The position numbers and the translations under genes were made by a program. This document shows, piece after piece, positions 28,078 through 37,224 of a stretch of 64,000 nucleotides of DNA. The stretch is taken from positions 1,671,001-1,735,000 of the forward strand of contig NZ_CP116967.1 in NCBI RefSeq assembly GCF_032050975.1, given 5' to 3'. Positions within the stretch are counted from its first letter, which is position 1, and each line of letters opens with the position of its first letter. Under the pieces are notes generated by a model. The model searched no databases. It saw only the letters and a list, made by a program, of their open reading frames with translations, and was not told where the DNA came from. The stretch comes from Candidatus Nitrospira allomarina. GTDB lineage: Bacteria > Nitrospirota > Nitrospiria > Nitrospirales > UBA8639.

Positions 28078-28944
28078 ATGACGCACACATGGTTATTGGG
28101 CATAATGGCGGTATTCTTCATTTTCAATAGTCTGAGCCAGCCCACCTTGGCTCAAGAATCCAAAGGAGGAAATTCTTGGCTGGATGCTCCGGTGCAAGAT
28201 GATGGACCGCCGGGTTCCATGGTGCTGATTCCTGAAGGGGAGTTTCTCATGGGAGATAATGACGGTCCTCGGAACGAACGACCGGAACATACCGTGTGGC
28301 TGGATGCCTATTCTATCGATCGGTACGAAGTGACCATGGCGGAATATCAGAAATTATTAGATACCGATTACAGTATTGAACCCCCACCGCTGTGGGATGA
28401 TGGTGTTGCCACCGGAGAATTAGGGATTCGACCGGCCGTGGGCATTTCCTGGAACGATGCCAATCGGTACTGTCAGTGGGTGGAAAAACGCTTGCCCACG
28501 GAGGCCGAATGGGAGAAAGCCGCTCGGGGTACAGATGGGCGGAGGTATCCATGGGGGCACATGCAGCCATTTGTGGATATCGCCAACTACAATCAGGGGA
28601 CGACTGGCTGGGTCAGTTATAAATTGACGCTTTCTCCGGTCACCAGTGGGACCAGGGGCATGAGTATTCGCCACGGATTAAAACAGGGCGGAAAAAGCGC
28701 CTATGGCTTGTACCATATGGCCGGGAATGCGGCCGAATGGGTCAATGATTGGTATGAACGTTTTTATTATGAGGAGAGCCCTAAAAAGAATCCTCAAGGG
28801 CCGGCGGAAGGCGATTATAAAGTATTACGCGGGGGATCGTGGGAAGATCAGCCGGTAAACTTGCGGGTGACCGCTCGCTCAAAAGGGGAAGTTGATTTTC
28901 AGGACCTGACAACAGGATTTCGTTGTGCCAAGGATGCGAAGTGA
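28078..28944 (+). CDS. Secreted SUMF1/FGE-sulfatase-domain protein
   Basis: This 288-residue protein has a signal peptide (about residues 1-25, ending LAQES) and one FGE-sulfatase domain: MVLIPEGEFLMGDNDGP, EVTMAEYQKLL, RLPTEAEWEKAARGTDGRRY, GNAAEWVNDWY and VLRGGSWEDQP. True formylglycine-generating enzymes need a Cys pair shortly after RGGSW; here that segment has none, so it is probably not an FGE. Such domains are common in Nitrospira secreted proteins, where they may bind ligands or partners. It stands alone, so the partner is unknown. Confidence 0.88.
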   Translation: MTHTWLLGIMAVFFIFNSLSQPTLAQESKGGNSWLDAPVQDDGPPGSMVLIPEGEFLMGDNDGPRNERPEHTVWLDAYSIDRYEVTMAEYQKLLDTDYSIEPPPLWDDGVATGELGIRPAVGISWNDANRYCQWVEKRLPTEAEWEKAARGTDGRRYPWGHMQPFVDIANYNQGTTGWVSYKLTLSPVTSGTRGMSIRHGLKQGGKSAYGLYHMAGNAAEWVNDWYERFYYEESPKKNPQGPAEGDYKVLRGGSWEDQPVNLRVTARSKGEVDFQDLTTGFRCAKDAK

Positions 28945-28985
28945 TGGTGCGGCTACTCGTAAAAGTAGCCACACTCGGTCAAACT

Positions 28986-29333
28986 CTACAGTGGGGTATG
29001 GATGAGATCGCGATTTAATTCGACCGGTTGGAGGGGAGCAGAAGGCGACCGTTTTTGCCCATAGAGCCAACGAGCCGTAGTACCCCCAATATTACGAATG
29101 GTATAAGGTGCACCGCTGGGAATAAGAACTTCTTTTCCTACAGATGGTTGAATCCGCTCTCCTGCGATTTCTAATTCCAATTCTCCTGACATTGCCATAA
29201 ATATTTCTTCCATATCCTGGGTGGCGGCTCTCCATTCACGTCCGGCATGATCAATCCACACCCCACAGGAAAATCCGCGAGCATGCCAATTTTTTGCAAC
29301 GATTGCACGGTCAATGGTGGGACGGCTTTCCAT
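28986..29333 (-). CDS. Small cupin-domain protein
   Basis: The likely start is the ATG at 29333 (MESRPTIDRA), giving 115 residues; a longer frame upstream would add an unsuitable hydrophobic leader. The cupin barrel includes a Glu-rich strand (QDMEEIFMAMSGELELEIAG) and KEVLIPSGAPYTIRN, typical of motif 1 and motif 2. The usual metal-binding His residues are not all visible, so metal binding and catalysis are uncertain. It converges on the SUMF1-like gene. Confidence 0.75.
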   Translation of the reverse strand: MESRPTIDRAIVAKNWHARGFSCGVWIDHAGREWRAATQDMEEIFMAMSGELELEIAGERIQPSVGKEVLIPSGAPYTIRNIGGTTARWLYGQKRSPSAPLQPVELNRDLIHTPL

Positions 29334-29940
29334 GATAGGCCTCTTAAAGAATAAAAGACTTATAAAAAAATTGATGAATAAGCTGGTGGCCGCCGGCATT
29401 TGGGCATTGACGCCCGCTCAGGGAGAAGCGCGGAGAGGAACAAGACGGGCAGGAAAATACGCCAGTCACTCTTACGGAAGGAAAGCCAGGGAAAAGCACC
29501 AGCAGTGCATTCATGGGGGTAGAGAGAAGAGAATGCAAGGGAGTTAAGTTATCTGTGAATGCGTCTTCTTATATAGAGGGGAGATATCTCTGTCAATGTC
29601 ACAATTTGTGGAAAAGATGTGAACGGTGGTGGATAATTTCACTATGAAGTCACAATGTCCTTTGTGAAAAAGGAATTCATTATGTGAATTCTGGGGATAA
29701 ATATTTTTGAAGACTTGAAAAATGGGAATGAGGCAAGCCAAATACCACGTATGGTTGAAGTAGGAGGTAGGTGGTGTCCAGATTTATTGGTTCGCACCAG
29801 CGTGACATCTGCGGTAATTGAAAAAAAGGTGGCTGATTTTCTAATTCTGACAACAGATTTTCTGGTGTGAAGCCCTGTCCTTCGCGTATATTTTTACGCG
29901 ACTATGGTTCGCATCGAGAATTAACCCTTAGTACAAGACC
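29334..29940. other. Intergenic region with a cluster of palindromes
   Basis: No gene is seen. Between 29581 and 29691 four perfect inverted repeats follow each other: GAGATATCTC at 29581, CACAATTTGTG at 29600, TCACAATGTCCTTTGTGA at 29650 and GAATTCATTATGTGAATTC at 29673. They could be operators for the divergent cupin and J-domain genes. A fifth hairpin-like repeat (CGCGTATATTTTTACGCG) lies near 29886. Confidence 0.5.
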
Positions 29941-30846
29941 ATGATTGACGGATTGAACTATTACCAAATTCTGGGTATTCCTGAAGATGCACTCCTGAAG
30001 GAAGTGCAGAGCGCATGGCGGAAATTTGTCAAAGAAAATCATGAGGATGTCGTCCCACAAGCGGAACGACAGGCCGCCAAGGAAAGGATGTTCAGGATTA
30101 ACGAAGCCTATGCCGTACTCAGTCACGAAGAAAAACGGGCTGATTACGATAATGGATATATGCTGAATGGCGGGTCAAAAATTGAACTTGTCAGGAGTCG
30201 AGTCAGAAGAGCCAAAGACATTATTCTCCGGGATCGATCGCTCATTACCAGAGAAGAGATAAAGCTGATCGAATCCATTATCGATTATCTTGATAGAAGT
30301 ACCCAGGAAAAGTGCTTTGTCTGGATGGCCGATATTTTATGCGAACGTCCGGAAATGGCCAAACATGTGGTGACATCGGCATTTGATGAGCAACTGTTGG
30401 GGGTCAATACCCATTTACTCGACAGGCTCTTAGAAAAAGCGCCGTACGCCATGACATGGGAAAAAATCTACCTTTATGGAGAAGAGATTCTCGGAATTGC
30501 CGGGAAGGAAAACAAAGAACGAAATTACAACCAGCTCGCCCGTATCTTATGTCACCGGCTTGATTTGGCGAAACATTTTGTGTACCCGTCATTTCAGGAG
30601 CAAGCTTCCGGTTGTGAAAGCTGCCTGCTGCCAACATTACTGAAATTGGCCCCCAATGCAATCACACAGGATCACTTTAATGAGTATATTGATACGGTTC
30701 ACAGCATGCGATGGATTGTTTACGGCCAGCTTAGAAGCTATAACGAGCAGGCCATTGCATGGATACTGAAAGCCCGACCCGATCTCGTCAGAAAGCCGGA
30801 AGAGAAACCCGCCCCGAAGGAATTGCCACTTCCCTTGCGGTCATGA
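29941..30846 (+). CDS. J-domain protein with HED in place of HPD and helical repeats
   Basis: This 301-residue protein begins with a J domain (about residues 4-72: NYYQILGIPEDALLKEVQSA, and INEAYAVLSHEEKRADYD). The loop that carries the conserved HPD reads NHEDV (codons CAT GAG GAT), so Pro is replaced by Glu. HPD is needed to stimulate DnaK, so this protein probably does not act as a classical co-chaperone. Residues about 100-260 hold two alpha-helical repeats of about 65 residues (ILCERPEMAKHVV and ILCHRLDLAKHFV). These resemble HEAT-like surfaces for binding a partner. No dnaK or grpE is nearby. Confidence 0.85.
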   Translation: MIDGLNYYQILGIPEDALLKEVQSAWRKFVKENHEDVVPQAERQAAKERMFRINEAYAVLSHEEKRADYDNGYMLNGGSKIELVRSRVRRAKDIILRDRSLITREEIKLIESIIDYLDRSTQEKCFVWMADILCERPEMAKHVVTSAFDEQLLGVNTHLLDRLLEKAPYAMTWEKIYLYGEEILGIAGKENKERNYNQLARILCHRLDLAKHFVYPSFQEQASGCESCLLPTLLKLAPNAITQDHFNEYIDTVHSMRWIVYGQLRSYNEQAIAWILKARPDLVRKPEEKPAPKELPLPLRS

Positions 30847-30883
30847 CCCTAGGGCTTGAATGTATGAATGGCATTTTTTAACA

Positions 30884-30917
30884 ATCCAGCGTTCTTTGAA
30901 TTCAAAGAACGCCGGAT
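30884..30917. repeat. 34-bp near-perfect palindrome between convergent genes
   Basis: ATCC, one unpaired base, then GCGTTCTTTGAA mirrored by TTCAAAGAACGC, then GGAT. All positions pair except one. No T-run follows on either strand, so it is not a standard terminator. It lies between the stops of the J-domain gene and nrdJ. Confidence 0.75.
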
Positions 30918-31064
30918 CGAGTTAACCTTTTGACTTATGGATTAATCATTAGTCTTGAGTGCCAGGCAAGACCAAAGAGCAATGAGTCTCCACAAAGATC
31001 ATTAAATGATCGTTTTTGTTTGCATCCCTGACAATGGCCAGTCCTTCTTGGATATCAAAAGTTT

Positions 31065-34000
31065 TTACGAACACCCGTTGGTGGATCCGCAGTTATCACA
31101 CTTCAGGCAGGTTCCGTTCCTTACCATCTTAAATTGCTTGCATTCCGGACAGGGGTCGCCTTCATAGCCTTTTTGCCGGGCTTCCTGTACTTCCGTGATG
31201 GTGAGGGTCTCGCGTTTCATTTCCACTTTTCTGGCGACTTTCCCATGCTCTCCGTTCTTTCCTACCCCGTTTCCTACGGGCTTCCGGGAGGGAAATACCT
31301 CGGGACTGATTGAGGTTGAGCTGAGCGAGCGTGGGTCCACTAAGCCTTCTTCGCCATCATCCGGCATATCCGTTTCCTTCTTGAGGGCATCCACGCGAAG
31401 ATCTTCAGGGGCGACTTGTTCCAAATCGTGCCGGTCCAGGTAGGTGATCGCCAGTTCGCGGAAAATGTAGTCGATGATCGATGTGGACATTTTGATATGG
31501 TCGTTAAGCTTGACCGGTCCGTTTGGCTCAAATCGAGTGAACACAAATGCGTCCACATATTCCTCAAGCGGTACGCCATGTTGGAATCCCAGGGAAATCG
31601 CAATGGCGAAACAGTTCATCAGACTTCGAAATGCCGCCCCCTCTTTATGCATATCCAGGAAAATTTCGCCCAGAGTTCCATCTTCATATTCGCCGGTTCG
31701 GAGATAGATTTTGTGACCGCCGACAATCGCCTTTTGGGTATACCCGCCTCGACGGGTCGGTAGGGGACGGCGTTTCGCCAGGTAACGGACCAGCACACGG
31801 GAAGCCGCTTGTTTTGCCACGGAGGCGATGTGCTCATTTTGGGCGGATAAATCGCCCCATTCACTCACTGTATTGAGCGGTTGGCTCAGTTTTGATCCAT
31901 CCCGGTACAGGGCTACGGCTTTGACCATGGACGTCCAAGACAACATATAGGCCTCCTTCACGGAGTCCACGGACGCCTCTGCCGGCATATTGATGGTTTT
32001 GCTAATGGCTCCGCTGATAAAAGGCTGGGCGGCTGCCATCATCCGGATGTGAGCCGGAGGAGAAATAAATCGTTGTCCTATGCGTCCGCACCGGTTGGCA
32101 CAATCAAACACTGACAAATGTTCAGGTTTGAGATGGGGTGCGCCTTCGACGGTCATGGTGCCACAGCAAAAGTCCGTTGCCGCAAGAATTTCTTCCTGAG
32201 TAAAACCGAGGAGTTTGAGAATATTTAATTGAGGACTCTGAAGTTGGGATTCGGTCAGACCTAATTTTTCGCGACAAAATTCCTCGGTGAGGGTCCATTT
32301 GTTAAACGCAAAATGAATATCAAAGGCTCCGTCCAGCGTGGCCTCCATGCGTTCCAGCACCTCGCGGTCGAATCCCTTGGCCAGCAACGTGTCATGGTTG
32401 ATAAAGGGGGCCTGTTTGAGCGTTCGGGTTCCCGTCGCATAGGTGATGATATCCTGAATCTGGCTGGAGTTGTATCCAAGATGCCGTAACGCGGGTGGAA
32501 GACTTTGATTGATGATTTTAAAGTAGCCGCCGCCGGCCAGTTTTTTGAATTTGACCAGGGCGAAATCCGGCTCGATCCCCGTCGTATCGCAATCCATGAC
32601 TAAGCCGATCGTACCGGTCGGAGCGATGACTGTGGCTTGTGCGTTCCGGTACCCGTACTGTTCTCCCAGCGCCAATGCCCGGTCCCAGGATGTTTGTGCG
32701 GCTTGTAAGAGGGTTTGGGGACATTGGTCCGATTGAATGCCCATGGGAGGAATTGTGAGCTCTTCATATTCATCCGCCGAAGCATTGTAGGCCGCTCGGC
32801 GATGGTTTCGCATGACTCGAAGCATGGCTTCGGCATTTCGTGGATAGGCATTAAAGTGACCCAATTCCTTGGCCATTTCTGCGGAGGTGGCATAGGCCTC
32901 CCCGGTCATCAGGGATGTAATGGCGCCACTCCAGGCTAAGGCCTGTGGCGAATCATAAGGAATCCCCAGTTTCATCAGAATGGAGCCCAAGTTGGCATAG
33001 CCAAGGCCGAGGGTTCTATAGGCAAAGCTTTTTTCAGCAATCGCGCGACCTGGGAATCCAGCCATCAGCACGCTGATTTCCAGGACAATCGTCCACAACC
33101 GGACGGCATGTCGAAAGCCGTCAATATCAAACTGTCCTTCCGATGTGAGAAATCGTCCTAAATTGAGAGAAGCCAGGTTGCATGCGGTATCATCTAAAAA
33201 CATGTATTCGCTGCAAGGATTCGAGGCTTTAATCCGACCATCCTGGGGACAGGTGTGCCATTCATTAATGGTTGTGTCATATTGCACGCCGGGATCTGCG
33301 CAGATCCAGGCCGCCCAGGCGATTCGATCCCATAATTCTTTTGCCGGCATGGTTTTGCAGACCGCACCGTCGGTGCGTCTGGTCAACTTCCAATCCCCGC
33401 CTGCCTGAAGGGTCTCAAAAAATTCATTGGGAATTCGGATGCTATTATTCGAGTTTTGCCCGGAGACCGTCTGATAGGCTTTGCTATCCCAATTGGTGTC
33501 ATATTCATGGAACACAAAATGGGTAAATCCTTCCTGAGCGTAGCTGAACATCCGGTGAATATAGGGTTCAGGCACAGCGGCTTCCCGTGCGGCCTGGATC
33601 GCCTCACGTAAGGCATGGTTATCTCGGGGATTGGTATCGACCTGAGTCGTCCCGTCCTGACGTGGGACGTGACAGGCCCTTAAAATGGCATTCAGATGAC
33701 GTGCGCAGACTTTCGATCCGGTGACCATGGCCGCCACTTTTTGTTCTTCTATGACTTTCCAATCAATAAATTCTTCAATGTCGGGATGATCTAAATCCAG
33801 GCACACCATTTTCGCGGCACGGCGGGTTGTGCCTCCCGATTTAATGGCACCAGCAGCCCGATCGCCGATTTTGAGAAAGGACATGAGTCCGGACGAGCGA
33901 CCGCCTCCCGATAACGATTCTCCATCGGCCCGTAACTTGGAGAAATTAGTGCCGGTTCCCGACCCATATTTGAAAAGGCGGGCTTCACGAACCCAGAGAT

Positions 34001-34598
34001 CCATAATCCCGCCTTCATTCACCAAATCATCAGAGATCGATTGGATAAAGCAGGCATGGACTTGAGGGCGTTCATACGCATTGCGGGCTAGTTTGACCCG
34101 ATGGGAATTCGGGTCTACGTAGAAATGTCCTTGTGAGGGTCCAGACAGGCCATAGGCAAAGTGCAGACCGGTATTGAACCATTGGGGAGAGTTTGGAGCG
34201 GCCATTTGCCAGGCCAACATATAACTAAGTTCGTCTTTAAAGGTTTCCGCATCTTCAGGGGTATCAAAGTAGTGATGGGTCTTGCCCCATTCCGTCCAAC
34301 AACCGGCTAGTCGATGGAACACCTGCCGGGCATCCCGTTCCCCTCCAAGAATGGGGCCGCCTTTGTCATTGAGGAGTGGTTGTCCTTGATCGTCAAATTG
34401 GGGAACTCCGGCTTTGCGAAAATATTTTTGGGCTAAAATATCGACCGCTAATTGAGACCAATGTTCCGGGGCCAGAATGTTGGCTTGATGAAACACGGCC
34501 GAGCCATCCGGATTCCGGATTTCGGATGATCGGTGTGAAAAGGGAATGGTTTGATACGGGCTTTCACCGGTTTTTGTAAATCGACGGTCAATTTTCAT
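31065..34598 (-). CDS. nrdJ: Adenosylcobalamin-dependent (class II) ribonucleotide reductase
   Basis: NrdJ makes deoxyribonucleotides with a B12-derived radical and works with or without oxygen. The start at 34598 (AAGGAG spaced seven bases before ATG) gives 1177 residues. The N-terminal part holds [13 protein letters not shown] with the redox Cys, [12 protein letters not shown], then the radical-site finger loop [11 protein letters not shown]. The C-terminal half includes the [20 protein letters not shown] domain and a four-Cys zinc-type end (CPECKQF, then CLKCDNCGS). The enzyme needs cobalamin, so the organism must make or import it. The upstream promoter looks NrdR-controlled. Confidence 0.97.
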   Translation of the reverse strand: MKIDRRFTKTGESPYQTIPFSHRSSEIRNPDGSAVFHQANILAPEHWSQLAVDILAQKYFRKAGVPQFDDQGQPLLNDKGGPILGGERDARQVFHRLAGCWTEWGKTHHYFDTPEDAETFKDELSYMLAWQMAAPNSPQWFNTGLHFAYGLSGPSQGHFYVDPNSHRVKLARNAYERPQVHACFIQSISDDLVNEGGIMDLWVREARLFKYGSGTGTNFSKLRADGESLSGGGRSSGLMSFLKIGDRAAGAIKSGGTTRRAAKMVCLDLDHPDIEEFIDWKVIEEQKVAAMVTGSKVCARHLNAILRACHVPRQDGTTQVDTNPRDNHALREAIQAAREAAVPEPYIHRMFSYAQEGFTHFVFHEYDTNWDSKAYQTVSGQNSNNSIRIPNEFFETLQAGGDWKLTRRTDGAVCKTMPAKELWDRIAWAAWICADPGVQYDTTINEWHTCPQDGRIKASNPCSEYMFLDDTACNLASLNLGRFLTSEGQFDIDGFRHAVRLWTIVLEISVLMAGFPGRAIAEKSFAYRTLGLGYANLGSILMKLGIPYDSPQALAWSGAITSLMTGEAYATSAEMAKELGHFNAYPRNAEAMLRVMRNHRRAAYNASADEYEELTIPPMGIQSDQCPQTLLQAAQTSWDRALALGEQYGYRNAQATVIAPTGTIGLVMDCDTTGIEPDFALVKFKKLAGGGYFKIINQSLPPALRHLGYNSSQIQDIITYATGTRTLKQAPFINHDTLLAKGFDREVLERMEATLDGAFDIHFAFNKWTLTEEFCREKLGLTESQLQSPQLNILKLLGFTQEEILAATDFCCGTMTVEGAPHLKPEHLSVFDCANRCGRIGQRFISPPAHIRMMAAAQPFISGAISKTINMPAEASVDSVKEAYMLSWTSMVKAVALYRDGSKLSQPLNTVSEWGDLSAQNEHIASVAKQAASRVLVRYLAKRRPLPTRRGGYTQKAIVGGHKIYLRTGEYEDGTLGEIFLDMHKEGAAFRSLMNCFAIAISLGFQHGVPLEEYVDAFVFTRFEPNGPVKLNDHIKMSTSIIDYIFRELAITYLDRHDLEQVAPEDLRVDALKKETDMPDDGEEGLVDPRSLSSTSISPEVFPSRKPVGNGVGKNGEHGKVARKVEMKRETLTITEVQEARQKGYEGDPCPECKQFKMVRNGTCLKCDNCGSTNGCS

Positions 34599-34902
34599 GT
34601 AGGACTCCTTTGGAAGAGACTGCAAACCTGAGGGGTAATTCTTCGGTCATTTTTTCCGCCTCATCTGGCATCCCTGCCTTCCAGGAGAGCACATTAAGAT
34701 TTGTGCCTCTCTACTGCCTGGTATTCTCTCAGGGATCCTGGAGTTCATACAACAAGCAGTGCAACCAGAAGCCATCAATGCAGCGTATCGACGAATGACT
34801 GGCCTCTAGCAGGAAAGAATGGGCGAATGCCAAATGCCTGCACACATCAGAAAAATAGGAAAAAATAAAACCGGAAGAAATAATTGGTATAAACCAATGC
34901 CC

Positions 34903-34948
34903 CACAATCTATAGCGGATCGAAAAAAATGTCAATACTAAATGTTGTG
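34903..34948 (-). promoter_or_regulatory. Tandem NrdR-box candidates
   Basis: Two 14-base cores, CACAATCTATAGCG (34903-34916) and TACTAAATGTTGTG (34935-34948), match the CACTATATATAGTG core of NrdR boxes at 10 of 14 positions each. Their starts are 32 bases apart, three helical turns, as known NrdR sites. NrdR represses ribonucleotide reductase genes when dATP is plentiful. nrdR itself is not in the window. Confidence 0.6.
34906..34934 (-). promoter_or_regulatory. Sigma-70 promoter for nrdJ
   Basis: On the minus strand TTGACA (34934-34929), a 17-base spacer and TAGATT (34911-34906). Start of transcription would be near 34898. The -10 overlaps one NrdR-like box, the other box abuts the -35. 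Confidence 0.65.
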
Positions 34949-35360
34949 ATTAATGCCTCTCAAGTGGGGATTTCTGTGCAGAACATGTGAGTTCAAAAAA
35001 CCTAATATTTCGTGCGGAGTTCTGAATAAATTTTCCTGGTTATCAACAGGCTGAAATTTTCACCCAACAAGTTATGCACACGTTTACGACCCAAGAAGAA
35101 AAAAATGTTCGAAAAATGTCAGGGTGCCTTTTGAAATTTTCAGGACAATTCCTCACACAATTAAAGATCTGAAAATTTTAAGAGAAAAAATGGATTGAAT
35201 GTGTCAGGGTGAAAGACGTCAGGAGGGAATCGATAGGCCGTCTCTTGAAGCATTTTTTGATTTGCGACGGTACCTTATGCCACGTTAGGACATGTCGCAG
35301 GTGGACCGGATAGGGTCCAAGGAGACCAGGAAAACTATTTTTTGAAGAAGGAGCCAAATC

Positions 35361-35651
35361 ATGTATGTGTGGAGTAAACCCTTGGTTCTTGGATTAGTGC
35401 TGGCGTTGGCCTTGTTGGAGGTTATGTTTTTCCTCCTGATCGGTGAGGAGGGGGAAAGCCAGTTACATGTCCGAACGACTCAATGGATTATAGCCAATTA
35501 TGTGTTGTTAATGGTTTGGATCTTCGTTTGGATGTATGATCAAGCCAGGGTGAGAGGAAAAAATGTGTGGTTGTGGGCCTTGCCCTATGTCTTATTCCCG
35601 CTTCCGACGCTGGCATTTTTTATTTTCAGGCTTCAGCGACGGATTGTCTGA
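35361..35651 (+). CDS. Small three-helix membrane protein
   Basis: This 96-residue protein has three hydrophobic segments: about residues 8-27, 44-61 and 68-90. It ends with RLQRRIV. Loops are short and charged. Topology recalls the small phospholipase-D-N-terminal-like and cytochrome-c-oxidase-assembly membrane proteins, but no motif is decisive. GAAGGAG lies eight bases before the ATG. The gene converges with the K+ transporter gene six bases downstream. Confidence 0.7.
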   Translation: MYVWSKPLVLGLVLALALLEVMFFLLIGEEGESQLHVRTTQWIIANYVLLMVWIFVWMYDQARVRGKNVWLWALPYVLFPLPTLAFFIFRLQRRIV

Positions 35652-35657
35652 GTCGAT

Positions 35658-37037
35658 TTACCCGATAATCACGCGGGCCTTGGCATAGCGATAGGGTTTG
35701 CTTACTGCCGTTTTCACGGCAAATAACCCGATCATTAAGGGCCCGAACCGGCCCAATAGCATGGAAAGCATAATCATCACTTTTCCAAAGTCGGTAAAGA
35801 GAGCCGATAAGCTCAGTGTTTCGCCGTTTCCTAATGACATACCCACAATGCCCATGGCTGAGGTGATTTCGAACATCAGAAATAAAAACGGTTGTGATTC
35901 GGTAGAATCCAAGAGTAGGGTCATGCCGGTAATCATGACAATGGCCAGGACGGTGAAGCAAAGGGCTCGGGTAATGAGGTCCTGGGGTATTCGCCGGTTA
36001 AAGACCTCTACGTCTCTATCTCGACGAAGCATGTTTAAGATGGTTAGAAATACGATAGCAGCGGTGGTCGTTTTGAGACCTCCTGCCATACTTCCGGGCG
36101 ATCCTCCGATGGCCATCAATAATAACAGGAAATAGAGGGTGGCATCGCGCATGTCGACGATATCGATGGATGTAAACCCTGCGGTACGGGAAACGGAGTG
36201 AAAATAGGAAATGGTCAGCTTTTTCCCGATGGAGGCGGATTGGAATGTGGAGGGATTGTTCCACTCCAATATGGTAATGCCTATTGTTCCCCCCACGATA
36301 AGCAGGGCGGTGGTGACCAGCACCAATTTAGTATGGGTCTGTAGACGAAAGCGTTGCCCACGAAGATTGCCTAGAAGATCTTCAAAGACAAAAAACCCGA
36401 TGCTTCCGAAGATCACCAAAATGGTGATGATTCCATTGATGGACCAATCTGTTTGAAAGGACTTAAAGCTATCAGAAAAAAGGGCAAACCCGGCATTATT
36501 AAATGCCGAAATGGAATGGAATATCCCGTAATAGGCGGCGGTTCCCCAAGGCATATCGACGGCAAAGCGAAGCGTGAGCAACACCGCGCCAAGGCCCTCT
36601 AACCCAAAAGTAATTGTGGCGACCAGCTTCACGAATCGGACTAATCCCTGTAAATCCATCGTATTCATGGATTCGCTGAGCATCATGCGGTCTCGCAACC
36701 CAAGGCGACGCCCTAAAATGAGTAAGATCATCGTGGCCATCAAGGCATATCCTAATCCTCCAATCTGGATCAATCCGAGAACCACGCCTTGCCCAAACAA
36801 GGTAAAATCCTGAGGAGTATCCACGACGATGAGACCTGTCACACAAACTGCAGAGGTTGCCGTAAAAAGCGCGTCAAGGAATGAAATGTTCACTCCGGGA
36901 TGAGTGGCGATTGGCAGCATGAGCAGGCAGGCACCGAAGAAAATGAGTCCAAGGGCGGCTAATGCCACAATCTGGCCCGGTAATAACCGAAAGCCGACAA
37001 AACGAGCTATCAGGAGTCTTCCGAAACCGTCAGTCAT
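35658..37037 (-). CDS. TrkH/KtrB-type potassium uptake transporter
   Basis: This 459-residue protein (start at ATG 37037) is the pore subunit of a Trk/Ktr K+ channel-like transporter. Four pore motifs typical of the family are visible: TSAVCVTGL, SAFNNAGFALF, GGSPGSMAGGLKT and TSAMGIVGMSLG. Each ends with the Gly that forms part of the selectivity filter. The partner TrkA/KtrA regulatory gene is not in the window. A start farther upstream (37151) would add a Cys-rich stretch without similarity. I leave the symbol open because TrkH and KtrB cannot be told apart without a tree. Confidence 0.93.
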   Translation of the reverse strand: MTDGFGRLLIARFVGFRLLPGQIVALAALGLIFFGACLLMLPIATHPGVNISFLDALFTATSAVCVTGLIVVDTPQDFTLFGQGVVLGLIQIGGLGYALMATMILLILGRRLGLRDRMMLSESMNTMDLQGLVRFVKLVATITFGLEGLGAVLLTLRFAVDMPWGTAAYYGIFHSISAFNNAGFALFSDSFKSFQTDWSINGIITILVIFGSIGFFVFEDLLGNLRGQRFRLQTHTKLVLVTTALLIVGGTIGITILEWNNPSTFQSASIGKKLTISYFHSVSRTAGFTSIDIVDMRDATLYFLLLLMAIGGSPGSMAGGLKTTTAAIVFLTILNMLRRDRDVEVFNRRIPQDLITRALCFTVLAIVMITGMTLLLDSTESQPFLFLMFEITSAMGIVGMSLGNGETLSLSALFTDFGKVMIMLSMLLGRFGPLMIGLFAVKTAVSKPYRYAKARVIIG

Positions 37038-37224
37038 TGTTTGAGAGGAGAGGGTTCGATTGAGCGGGAGACAAGATTGAAAGACGATAGATAACCGTAG
37101 GGCAATCCCCGAATGTGCCCGGCTGCATCTAGGATAAAAAAATATTAGCATGTTCGGTCGGCAATGGAAACCTGGTTTCCCCTGCCTTGTTGTGTGAAAG
37201 GGCCTTCTTTATAATGATTTGCCT

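Larger units (their letters stand above)
34599..35360. other. Long leader and promoter region of nrdJ
   Basis: No gene is seen in 762 bases. From about 34599 to 34898 lies the probable nrdJ leader, about 300 bases, in which I found no cobalamin riboswitch box. The promoter and NrdR boxes are at 34903-34948. The remainder (to 35360) is AT-rich and unassigned; it must hold the promoter of the next plus-strand gene, which has GAAGGAG before its ATG. Confidence 0.5.

Noticed and set aside
34599-34898. Cobalamin riboswitch upstream of nrdJ
   Set aside because: No B12-box sequence is found in the leader.
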